A DNA stretch of 62,854 nt. Origin: Vitrella brassicaformis (Eukaryota; Sar; Vitrellaceae). A program made the position numbers and the translations under genes. The stretch's first letter is position 1. The number at the start of each line of letters is the position of its first letter. Positions 11,444 through 22,523 of the stretch are shown here, in pieces. The notes beneath the pieces are model-generated. The model was not told the origin of the DNA and ran no database searches. It saw nothing but the letters and a program-made list of their open reading frames with translations. The stretch lies in assembly GCA_001179505.1 (NCBI GenBank), contig CDMY01000158.1:118418-181271 (forward strand). The letters run 5' to 3'.

Positions 11444-13613
11444 ACCTGCAGTTCTCGAGTAGCCGCGCCACGCCCAGCAGCAGAGGCCGCCGCGCCGATG
11501 CCGATGGCACTGCCTGCGACTGCACGACAGACAGGATGAGGGAGGCCACCTTGACCAGACGGACCGGGTTGGCGAAGCCGCCTGCAATGGTGGGGCCTGC
11601 CAGATACGATAGAAGGGACTGCAGAGTGGGGGCAGAGGCCACACCGCCCGATGGCGATATGATCAGACGGGGCAGGGCGCTGAGGTGCTTCTCCGAGAGC
11701 TCGGATGGTGGCCGCTGGAGGAAGGCGTCCAATGCAGCATCTACGGCCCTCCGGGAGAGGACACCACACAACCGCTGAAACAACTGAGAGCAGCACGGAG
11801 ACGCAACATGCACACCGTATCATGGTGGGGATTCTTTGCATTTATGTCTGCTGACCTCCTGTGCCAGTCTGTTGTCTAGAAGGTCGGCAAACATCGGTGC
11901 CAGGAGAGCTACCGCCACGGCACGCTCCTCCACTCTCACTAGGTCCTCGAGTGACTTGGCAATCTCCTCCACCTCCCCCCTCCCGCACGGTGATCCACCT
12001 TTGACCTGAGGGGGACAGACAAAGCACAGGGGAAAATGGTCGATATGTGAGTGGGCTCTATGTGTGCACACCACTGCAGGGAGGATGATGGTCTGTATGA
12101 GAGTTTCGATGCCACGTAGGGGCACCGCCTCCCGAAGAGACGCGGCCTTGGCCAGCTTCACCACACGGATAGCGACGGACACACACGTGCCCACGTCGTC
12201 GTGTCTCTTGTCCAGTGCCGCCCGCTTCTCGTCGCTGGTCTTGCCCTCCAGCTCCTCCGCATGGCAGCGCTCATACACTCCAGACAGAATACCCTCGGCA
12301 ACCTGAAACGGACAAAAGGTCAAGGACGACAGCGTGAGCTGCCGTGCCAATTCTCCCACGAAGACAGGTGAAACGCGCTACGCCCATCGACGGTATGTCC
12401 CACTCACCGTTTTCCATTGGCTTGATTCCGCCCCGCACTCAGCGATGACGTCTTTGAAGAGTCTGCGCATCTTCCGATCCTGCGGGTCCTCGTACTCGTC
12501 ACAGGCGATGTCCATGTCCATGTCCTCTACATCCTCTTGCATGTCCCCTAACCCCTCCATGCCCCCACGGCTAATTCGCGCTTCCTTCTGGCCCTCTGCA
12601 TCGCCACCACACAGCCCCAGCGCCTCTGCGACCACTCGGCCAAGCTGGCGGACCGGACGGTCACCCTCGTCAACATCCACGTCCATTTCCGCGACGCCAT
12701 CTGCCTCCGCCCCGTCTGCCGGCTCCTCCTTGACGTGAATGGCGTCGGCAGGCGATGCCTGTGGAGGGGCCCCCTGCCGGCTGGCTGGGGGTGAGTCGTC
12801 TTCAATGAGAATGACACTGCTGGGCGTCAGCCGGCCTACTCCGGCTGCTGCTGGTGCTGGTGCTGGTCGTGCTGGTGGTGCTGGTGGGGCGGCATCCATC
12901 CTCGCCCGCTTGGCCACGCCGCCAGCAGCACTGGGGGATGCGAGCGACAGTGTCTCGCCTTGGGGATGGGAGACCGCCTGCCGCCGCTGGGCTGCCTTTG
13001 CGAGGGCAAAGGGACGGGGTTCCTCTTCGCGCGAGGACACGCTCTCGATGTAGGCGTCCCGCAGCAGCGGCGTGTCGAACAGGGCGGGCACCGTCACGCC
13101 GTCGTCATGGACCGTCCTCTCAGCCGGCAGGGATCGTGCTTCTCGACCAGTGGATCTGGGGAAGGCCGAGAGGATGTTGAAGAGGTACTTGGTGTAGCTG
13201 TTGTCGGGCATCTTGGCGGCGAGAGCGTGGCATCGGCGGCGAAGGTCGAAAGTGAGCCGTTCAGCGGGGGTGATGTTGAAGCGGGGATCCAGCACACCGC
13301 ACACGCACGCCTGGAGGATGTTGTCAGTCATATCCCAACTCGGATCTGCAGAGGAGAAAGAGGAACGAGGCGAAGTGTGCGCTGAGTGGGTTACAGCTGT
13401 GGGCTCTGTGCTCACGATTTGGTGGATTCATTGTCTTCTCTAGCTTCGATATCAGCTTGGAAATGGTCTCCTCCACACTTGACCTGTTGCAAGCAGGGAG
13501 GAAAGACACGCACGGGGCCCTCGCGGGGAATTGTGATGGGATGCCTACTTGTTGAGAAGGTTCCGATAGGTTCTCTGCAGCTCCTCATTCTGGTTCAGAA
13601 CGAGATTTGACAT
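11435..13613 (-). CDS. hypothetical nuclear protein with SUMO-type motifs, 3' end lost in gap
   Basis: The start at 13613 gives MSNLVLNQNEELQRTYRN, followed by short exons (SSVEETISKLISKLEKTM; then WDMTDNILQACVCGVLDPRF). A long exon (about 12405-13348) carries an Ala/Pro-rich disordered stretch with SSVILIEDDS at about 12800-12828, a typical SUMO-interacting motif (aliphatic core followed by acids), and IHVKEEP at about 12720-12741, a psi-K-x-E sumoylation site. Acidic repeats such as DMDMDIACDEYED follow. Three downstream exons are helical (VERCHAEELEGKTSDEK-like region, EEIAKSLEDLVRVEERAVA, ALDAFLQRPPSELSEKHL). The coding region then runs into the poly-C gap. I do not recognise the family. 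The motifs suggest a nuclear partner of SUMO pathways. Confidence 0.55.
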
Positions 13614-14331
13614 GGGGAGGGCCTCGGCGCGAAAGAACAGATGTTCTCCAGAGTGCATTTACATCATGGCGAGGAAGCCCAGGCAGCGTATCTTGGGGAC
13701 GAGTCGTCGTGTGCGCATCAGAGTGTATAGAGGGCCGTAGACAGGCGTGACGATGGATGGCATGGACGGGTCCATCCATCCGTCTGTCTGTCTGTCTGTC
13801 TGTCTGCATTGCGTACATGGAGTGACAGACATAGATCATTGGCCCGACTGACTGCCTGCCTGACTGTACCCCACTCTCACACGCCCAGTCATCCCATCAA
13901 GCCACCCAGCACATCAAGCCTCTTTCGCTCTCTTGACACAATCCAAAATACTCGTTGGTCGACCGTCCCCCTTCCGCTCCCCTGCAGCACCCGAAAAACG
14001 CATCGCTCCAATGATTCTTGCATACCAAAGGCGATGCACAGCATCGTGACTTGTACAAAATGTCACGTGCGTCATGTCATGGACGGAAAATCGCCGTCTC
14101 TTTCCTTGTGCAATGCAAGACCCATACGCCACACCCGGATACCCTTTGCGTCGAGGTCTTTTCACTAAAATGACTCTGTCACACACACGCAGAAAAACTT
14201 GTCCCGTCAGATACACACACACAGAGATCCCCAATAAAAATGCATATAAATGGGTATGTAGTATGCACGAAAAAAGGAGTCTGTTGGCATAGATGAGTCC
14301 AGTCTCTGTCTATGCGTGTACATGAATGTCT
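13614..14331. other. intergenic
   Basis: No gene is supported. It contains a GTCT repeat near 13783-13805 and A-rich DNA near 14160-14280. It lies upstream of the minus-strand gene starting at 13613 and downstream of the one ending at 14332. Confidence 0.5.
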
Positions 14332-17300
14332 TCATCGGTGATGGCGGGTGCGTCGGCCAGCCGAGGGATCACCACCACAGGCCGAGGGATCACCACCACA
14401 GGCCGAGGGAACACCACCAGCAGCTGCAGCCGCCGCAGCACCAGCGCCAGACGTCTCTCCGCCTGCACAGCACACATGGGATACAGTCAGCCAGTCAGAA
14501 GTGCGTGTGTGTGTGTGTGGATATGTATTACTCTGACCTACCTTCTGCCGTGAGTGTGTTCTTCCATTGCTGTCTGGTGCGTCGGGCGTGTTGTCGGACG
14601 TGTTGAACGATGCGCGCCTCGTAGTCTCCCTGCCCCTGGTAGAAGGCCATGGCCAGGGTGCTGTCGACGGGGTCGACGTAGTCTTCGTCAATACACACAC
14701 ACACATAGCAAGAGAGACCTCGGGAAAGTGTGCAGGGAAGCAAGGCGACACTGTTGGAGTGTTTCAGACCTGGGTTGAGCAGCAGGCCGTAGACGTTCTC
14801 CAGAATGCTTCTCACAGTACTGCACACACATCCAATGCGCACACACATGAGAGGACGGTCGATGGCCAAAGAGCGTGTGGTGCTGATGTACCCCACCTGT
14901 CGGTGGTGTAGGCCCGGCCGAGTATTGGGTGACAGACTTTGCCGTATGCGTTGACGTTGGCGTGTTGGATGGGCGTCTCGAAGCGCAGCTCAGGGGGACG
15001 GTTGGGGTAGTCGGCGGGGAAGATCATGTACAGCAGCCACGTGCCGCCCTTGTACACCGTACCATCAGGACCCTCCTGCACACACACACACACACACAAT
15101 GAACACGTCGGCCCGCCCAGGGCATCGCCGTCTTTGTGTTGCCCACGAGTACCATGACGATGCGCCAGAAGCCAATGTCCGTCTGCGACGGGTAGACGTC
15201 GATGGCCGGGTGGGGATGCTGCAGCAGCCCCCGCATCTCACGCATCAGACGACGGCTGCGCTCCTGGTTGCCACCGCCGCCCTCACCACCACCACCACCC
15301 GACACACGTGCCGCCCGCTGACCCCCGCCCTCTTGAGCGGCATGGCCGTGCGACGCGATGCGGGCGCTCTGGCGCCTGCCCCTCACCCATTGCGACCCCT
15401 CTCCCTGTCCCTGCCCCTGCCCGCCCTCTCCGTCTTCATCTGCTTGGTTGTTGGCCTGGAGTGCGGCTGCGAGGCTGCGGAATGTCTGGTTGGCCAGCAG
15501 CTGGGCCACCTGGCGGCGGGGAGGGACGGTGGTGTCGTCGCATACGTCGATTGGGAAGCGGGTGGAGTTGGCGAGCAGCCTGGAGCACACGAATTCGCTG
15601 TTGGGCAGAGTGTCGGGCCGCAAGTTGGGCGGCCGCTCGGATGCTGCATGCACACAGACAAGTGACTCCAGAGGATGGGCAAGGAATCTGTCTTTGGTGA
15701 ATGCACGGCCTTGACTGACTCATTTACCGCTGAGCATGACTTCGAGTTCGCAGAGTTTGAGTGCATTGCGGATCGAGTCGGGCTTGAACACATAGCCGCC
15801 GGTGGCCTTGGCCAGATACTTCAACTGACCAGAGAACACACCCATGGTAGATGGACGTTCACCCTCTGGTCAAGAGAGAAAGTATTCCTGGCTGACCTGG
15901 TCGTTGTCTGTGCCTCCTACGATGACGGCGTCGCACAGCACATTGCTCTGCCGCAGCGCCTTCGACTCAGAGAACCTGCCACACACCACACAAATACACA
16001 CACATGGCGTCATCCGTCCTGTGCGTGTATGTGTGTGTGGTGGGCACCATGTGGTGAAGCTGCGGTTGTCTTCACCGTCGCTGAGGACGATGATGCGAAG
16101 CTGGGCCTTCTTACGGGAGGGCTTGGCCGCCTTCCACTTGACCAACTCCTCGCGAGCCCTCTTGACAGCATCGAAGATGGCGGTTCCACTTGACCAACGA
16201 GCGTCATCCACTGCACGCCTGAAACGCTCCAGATACGGACCTGCGCCGCACACAACACACACCACATGTGGCACACACAGGGGATGGTGAGGCCATGGGT
16301 GGATGTCGCTGTGACGGTGTGTGTGTCTTCCTTACTGAGTTGGCATGTGTATCTGATGTTGGTTGGGTCAGAGAAGAGGATGAGTCCGAGGCAGTTGGGG
16401 GTGTCGTAGGCCTCAATGCGGTTCACCAACGTCTGGGCCATGGAAGGAAGGAGGGAGGGACACTCATCGATGGATGACCCATCTTCACGTGTGTGAGTCT
16501 ATCTGCCTGTCGACCCACCAACCCACTCCCCCGCCCGCTTACATACCGAGAATAGCTGTGCCACGACGCGGAGTCTGCGCATAAATGCGTCCTCGCGGAA
16601 TGGCCTCGGCCGGCTGTCGTACTGGTCCTTGACAAAGGTGGTCCGCTTCGACATGGAAGAGGAGCAGTCGAGCACCACGATGATTGCCTCGTTGATATGC
16701 CGCTCCACCAGCTCGCCCTCGCCCATCTCGCCAACGTGAGACGATACCTTGTCGGCCAATTGCTGCAAATCGAAGACCAACTCACACCCCCGCAAAGGCC
16801 GGTACATGACGCGGCCACTCCCACATGGCTCCATCCCTGCACACACATGAGGCAGGCCAGACAGGGGAGGAATCGATTGACTGGTTCACGGTCCCTGGCC
16901 ACGTACGTGCCCGTCGCGTGTGTCATCCCTGACCCACCCACCCACCTCTGTAGACTGCCGTGCGAAGGTCCTCGTCGATGGTCAGCGCTGGAGCTTGTGC
17001 CTGCCCCAGAGCGGCCGGACTGACGAGCTGCAGACACGTGACCTCCCTCGGTCTGGCAGCATCCTTCTTGACCATATCCCACTGGTACGCCAGGCTGCGC
17101 AACGCCGTGTCCATCTCTCCCTCCTCCATGGCCTCGTCCTCAGGGGGTAGCCACACGAGCACCTCCATGCAGCTGGGAGGGGTCGCCTGCAGCAGAAGGG
17201 CCATGTGCTTGGATGGGGAGGGCACTGATGAGGAGGAAGATGACGACATTGACTCGTCGCGGAGGCCGCTGTACAGCTTCATCAAACGATCGCGGACTGA

Positions 17301-20300
17301 AAAGAAGGGATGCATGGAGAACAGATGAGTGGGGCCCTGCCGTACGTACGTAAGTAAGTCTATCTATCGTGTTGCCTGCCTGCCGTCCTACTATGCATTC
17401 ACCCACCAACCTGTGAGGTTGGATTCTTGGACATTTTCGCTGTAGACTGGGCGTGTGAGGCGGGCGTGGGATGTGGCACACGTGAGGGGCACCTTGCGGT
17501 AGGCCTCGGTGTCGCCATCCTGGCTGAGGCCACGACTCGGGAGAACGTGGAGCAGCACACGGGAGTGCTCGAACAACTGCTCGTCGGGAATGGTCGATGG
17601 GGCCATCTCACGAAGCAACTGCAAAATGGACAGCGAGGCACGGGTGGGCCCTGAAGTGAGACGGCAACGCCTTGGTTTGGACGTACCTTCCACATGACTC
17701 TGGCGACGAGTGCCTTGTCTGCCGATCCGATCTGCTTGGCGGTGCCAGTCTTGGCCGACAGAATCACACGCATGGCGTACACAGCGGGCGGGAACGACAC
17801 GACGGCACGGAGGTGACCTGCAGGACACGGAACACGGCATTAGGAATGCCATTTGTTGCTATTTCCTCCTCCCTCTCTCCATCGCTTCGCATGCACCTAC
17901 CTGTGAGTTTGTTGATGGATGATGCATCGGCCTTCTCGGCGAGCACATAGAGGGAGGCCAGGAGGTCACTGACGCCCTTGGGGGTCTGCATCTTGACGTT
18001 GTTCTTGGCATTCATCGGCAGCCCCCACTCAGACGCCGCCGCAAACACAGCCTGACACACAGGAGAGAAACAGCAATACACAAACAGTCGCCCCCCAGCA
18101 GTCTTGTTTGTCTTACATCGAGGCCCCCGTTTCCCTCCTGGCCGCCCTCGTCCTCGTCGCCATCCTCTTGGTCTTCACTGTCGACGTCGATCACCTCCCC
18201 ATCGCTGTCCGTGTCCATCGCCGCTGGCGCAACGGCAGCCGCAGCGGCAGCCGCAGCACGGCAGCCGCAGCCGCTGCTGCTGCGGGCGCCTCTGTCGGGC
18301 TACTGTCCTTGTTCTTCTTCTTGGTGGTGTCAGTGGTGGTGGCGAGGGCCATGGTGGGGCGGACGTTGACGTAAGCCGTCACGTCGGGTGAGAGGGCCGG
18401 CACGTACTTGAGGTGGTCGATGAGCTGCTGCACCGTCCACTTGCCGCTGTACGAGGGCATGCGATGGTAAGCGCTGAACACAGAGAGGGAGGGAGGGAGG
18501 GATGGAGGGGAATGTTGGGAGGGGTCTGTCTGTGGGTGTCGATCTCTTCGATTTCACCTGAGTATATCGACCACGAAGCGAGCGTCCCCCAGAGGCGCCT
18601 CGGTCACGCTGAGATGGATGGGCGTGTTGCTGTCGTCGGTGCCGCTGCGTGAAAGCGCGAGTGCGATGATGTCCACCACACTCAGGCTGGGGTCGCGAAG
18701 GCGCATCTCACAGTTGTCACCATCCTCACGCAACGACAGGCGAACACGATCCGACAACAAACCTGAACCACACACACACACAATACATACATATAAGAGA
18801 AGCAGTGCATCCCATCCCTCGCCGCCCCCACCGTTCCTCCACACCCATACCTACCTGATGCTTTCTGTATCTTGTGGCTGAGCGTCTTGAGCTTGTGGTC
18901 GCTGCCCGCCACCAACTCCATGTGCCGACTGGTCTGCGTGCCCTGCTTGACGGTGTAGCCCACGGGCAGCTGCAGCTTGAGCTTCACACTCAGGGGGTGG
19001 TGACGAACCGTGCACAGGGTGGCTGTGATGCACGGCAGGGGAGTGTCAGAGCCGCCCCGCTGGTAGGTGGTGATCTGGGCGGTCGCCCGCAGCTTGATGC
19101 CCACAAACTCGAGAGACTCATGCAGGGCAATCGAGCCCAGAGGAATCGTCAACTGAAGCAGGCAGGAAGGTGGTTTTCTTGTGCATCAATATATCACTGG
19201 GCAAGCAAGAGCGTTGCCGCAGGTGCCATAGGTACCTGTCCGACACGCAGGACGCGCAGCCCCCACTGGGCGTCATTGAATCCAACCGCACGCGCCAATG
19301 CTTCCGGCAATTGCCTGCACCACATCACACATGCAGTGCACACATCGCGTTCGTCCAGCCATCCTCTCTCCGTCCGTGGAGTATGCCTACTTGCGTGTGG
19401 TGTTGCTGTTGAGTCTGATGACCACCCGCTGCCAGTCGGCCTGGCCACCTCCCACACCACACACTGTCGACGACGGCATCAACACCTCCAGGTCGAAACT
19501 GTTGGCACCGACCGCAGCTGTGGCGGCCTGCGGCTGGGGTAGACTGAACCGCCAGTAGACCTGACACGACGGGCAGGTGCGCAGGCCGGTCGTCTTCATG
19601 CGCGCGTCGAAGTGGCTGCACAGACAGTGCCCTGAATGGAAGGCGACAGAGAGAGGCGAACCTATGTGTGTATGTTAGCCTGTCAGTGCATGTTTGTCGC
19701 CCCTCCCCCGCCCCTTACTTACAGTGGTATTTGTGGTTGCAGGATGTGTTTTTGACGATGGGGCAGCTGTCAGCCTTCGGCAGCTTCTTGGGCGCCTCCC
19801 CACTGCCGAGCGTCACCAGCGTCAGGTCAGCGCACTGAGCCGCCATCCCGCCTGCGGCACCCGCTCTGCCGCCCTGCGAGCACTGCAGACACACCGCCTC
19901 CAACAGCTGACGGCAAAACCCACAACGGTCGCCAGTGCCAACGACTAACACACACACACACAACCATCCATCCATCACAGTGCATGGCTTACTCTTCACG
20001 TGTCGTGTTGTGTGGCTATCCATACCGTCACTGCGATTGACTAGGTCCGCCTCATCAAATCGATAGGCCATCTTGGCCCCCGCCGCACACCGACAGTCGC
20101 TGTCACAGTCGCCACACGCTCCGAACTCACCCACGTTGGACCGCACGATGTCGACGGGTTTCTTGTTCTTGCGGGTGGGTCTGGCAGCGGCGGCCGCCGG
20201 GATGTCCCGCAGGGCCAGCTCCTCCTCGAGGATCTGCTGCTTCAACTCGTCCACCGTGGCCCGGTTGGACACACTGACGGTGCTGGTGCGGTCGAGCGTG

Positions 20301-21059
20301 GCGTACGTGAACGACACCTGACACACACGGACACACGCATGGCATGCAGCGCGGATGAATGAGCTCTGCCGCCTGTCGTGTTTGTGTTGGGTGCACCTCT
20401 GTTTCCTCCTCGTCTGTTTCCATTTTGATGTCCACTGATCCATTCCCCTCCACAGCAGCAGCAGCCGCAGCAGCAGCCGCTGCTGGTGCCCCCTTGAGCT
20501 GCTTGGCTTTGTGTTCTGGCCCTTCGTGGCTGTCGTCACCTCCTTCGTCTGCACCGTCGACAGAGTGAGGTCGCTTCCGGCCGCGGGTGAGGGGTGGCCC
20601 TGCCGCAGCTGCTGCTGGTGGGGCGAGGGGTGGAACGAATGCTGGAACTGCCACAAACTTGTCACCATCTTCGCTGCAAGAAGGGAACAGAGAACGATGG
20701 GCGGCGTGCATTTGCCGGTGTTGTGCTTTTCTTGTTACCATGCCTCTCTGATGTTGATGTCAGCATCGTAGGTGTCACCGTTGACAAGCAGGTGCTCGAC
20801 GACCAGCCGCTGTGCGCGATTGGCCTGAAAGGCAGGGTTGGTCGCAATCTTTGAGTTGACCTGCAACCCAACCACAGCAGTAAGTCGCCACGCACCAACA
20901 AGCAGATGACCACGTCACACGATGAATGGCGCTCCCTGTGGCTGGTGACTCACTTTGCGCAGCACGTCCGCCGCCGTGGTCTCATCGTTGACAGTGACAA
21001 CGACCTTCGAGCCGCGCTCCTCGACGGCAACGCCGACGATGTTCTTGGTGAAGGTCATT
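14332..21059 (-). CDS. multidomain protein: Cys/His-rich region, von Willebrand A domain, E2 ubiquitin-conjugating domain
   Basis: The start at 21059 gives MTFTKNIVGVAVEERGSKVV. Next come an Ala-rich, Glu-rich linker and a ubiquitin-like-looking strand region (about 20110-20320). A Cys/His-rich zone follows: CGFCRQLLEAVCLQC (about 19890-19930), CPIVKNTSCNHKYHC, CLCSHF and CPSCQ (about 19570-19780). After beta-rich exons an acidic block (DSDGEVIDVDSEDQEDGDED) appears near 18150-18215. The VWA domain runs about 15800-16720, with MIDAS residues DCSSS at 16655-16669 and IVLSDGEDN near 16060-16090. The E2 domain runs about 14590-15230: GGTWLLYMIFPADYPNRPPE, HANVNAYGKVCHPIL and a catalytic-type Cys codon at 14932-14934; the usual HPN is HAN. 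Some exon joins, mainly near 18220-18300, leave the frame uncertain. All exons share one strand and I find no internal stop/start boundary, so I treat it as one gene, though two are possible. Confidence 0.62.
14361..14423 (-). repeat. 21-nt coding minisatellite
   Basis: Three tandem copies of a 21-nt unit (CCGAGGGATCACCACCACAGG type) encode repeated seven-residue SACGGDP-like units in the tail of the VWA-E2 protein, just before its stop. The third copy has diverged. Confidence 0.85.
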
Positions 21060-21925
21060 GATGGAAGATCACACAATCAATCCCACTGACGACGCGTAGC
21101 TCATCGTCGTCCTGCGACGATCTGGCGCGTAGGAATTCAAACATGATCTGACACTTGTAAATTCTTCGAGACTTCAATCGGTACCTTCAGGCGATGTGTT
21201 GTTGCTTTGACCTTAAGGTCAGTCGCCGTCGTTGGGTCGAAGCCAGCAGAAGTGCAGATGGTGACGAGGTTGCCCCTATGACACGATGCGGCTCGCATGC
21301 AACACTTCCGCATAGGCCTCCAGGAGCCTTGCATGTGCAATACGTTGTGCAATCAGCCGACGCTACATTTTACGACACCACTGCAAAACACGCGGCACAG
21401 TTGAATCGGTTTAAAGGAGGCGAGTCCCCGACCCCCCGACGCAGGAGGGAATCCCCCTGTGCAACGAATGCAACCGGGCCTGACGTTTTTGCTGTGGCTC
21501 GCCCAGTGGGCAAGAAGCGTCCGATCAGGGCTTGCTGCTAGCCGTTTTTTTCGCTTCCAAGCTATTCAGCTTGACACACTGAAGCAAGGCGAGTCAGTGA
21601 GGTTGGTTGGGAGAGATTCCCTTCCGTAGAAGCGCTCACCGCGCCCATTGGCTTTACTCACTGATGCGCTGACTCTGACTGCCTCGTGAATGATGGTTGG
21701 GAGCGTGCTTGAGATCGGAAGAACCACCTCGAGATCTGCTGGAGCACACGCAAGGGGACGGCAAATGACGTCTTGACTTGTCTTGGAAGCGTGCAGAACC
21801 GCAACGGAATCAGCTACAGAAAAGCGCAAGCAGCATCTCATGATATTCACATTCAAGCCAATACAAAATGTAAGCAGCGGTATTCATAAGAACCCTGTAG
21901 CATCTCTCTCTGTCTGTGCGGGCTC
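21060..21925. other. intergenic between the VWA-E2 gene and a broken family A copy
   Basis: No gene is supported. A CTACATTTTA sequence near 21363-21372 and, on the minus strand, a CTTACATTTTGTAT near 21862-21875 resemble the AT-rich motif that recurs in the fragment region 55000-58200. Confidence 0.45.
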
Positions 21926-22523
21926 CTATGCTGGCTGCCTCTGCTGCACTCCCTGTGTCTCCCATTTGTGTTCTGCCTGCTCAGCGCCCCCCTTGGTTTG
22001 CGCTGTGACAGCCTCCTGTGGTGGCGGGGGAGGGAGGGACTTGGCTGAGCTGGGCATGGACGACGGCAACAAAGCGGGCATTGACTGAAGAATCGACTGG
22101 GCGAGAGGCGGGATGACGTTCTGCAGCCGATCGGCCCAGCTGACGCCGTTCTCGATGGCAACTCGGAGGCTGAGCTGGTGAATGGTGTGGGGCTGCTCGG
22201 TGGTGAGGAAGGGCTCGCAGATCCGCTCCATGTACTCGTGAAGGAGCTCGCCCATCAGCACAGAAAGGCCCTCCAGCCCCAGGGCAAAGAGGTTGGCCGC
22301 CTCACTCACCCACATCTTGGCCTGGCCCCCCTCCTCAACGTACAGGCATGTCCCTCGTCTTGCCCTCCAGCTCGTCGACCTTTTCCTCATCAGTGAGGCC
22401 GCACATGGTGTCCCAGCCATCCCGGGTCACCATGGCTGCCCCGCTCGCCTGCTCCGCCCTCCCCTTGGCCCGCTGGTCTGCCCATGTCTTGGTCAGCATG
22501 ACGGAGAACTCGGGCGTGTACAC
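21926..22523 (-). pseudogene. partial, frameshifted family A copy
   Basis: Two overlapping reading frames on the minus strand match successive parts of the neighbouring family A gene. The first has TPEFSVMLTKTWADQRA and DGWDTMCGLTDEEKVDELEG; the second has CLYVEEGGQAKMWVSEAANL, LGLEGLSVLMGELLHEYMER and LRVAIENGVSWADRL. The switch of frame near 22340 shows a break. It lacks the N-terminal half and ends in an unrelated Pro-rich tail (SLPPPPPQEAV). It lies directly downstream of the intact copy and may be read as its last exons. Confidence 0.65.

Noticed and set aside
10961-11841. Open frames crossing the N run with long poly-Pro or poly-Gly
   Set aside because: They are produced by reading through unknown bases and C homopolymers.
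14361-14423. CRISPR-like array
   Set aside because: The units are contiguous without spacers, encode protein, and the genome is eukaryotic.
19570-19780. SP-RING (PIAS/SIZ) SUMO ligase finger
   Set aside because: Cys/His spacing (CPIVKNTSCNHKYHC ... CLCSHF ... CPSCQ) is suggestive, but the conserved PVRG/CxHxQCFD pattern is absent; I describe it only as Cys/His-rich.
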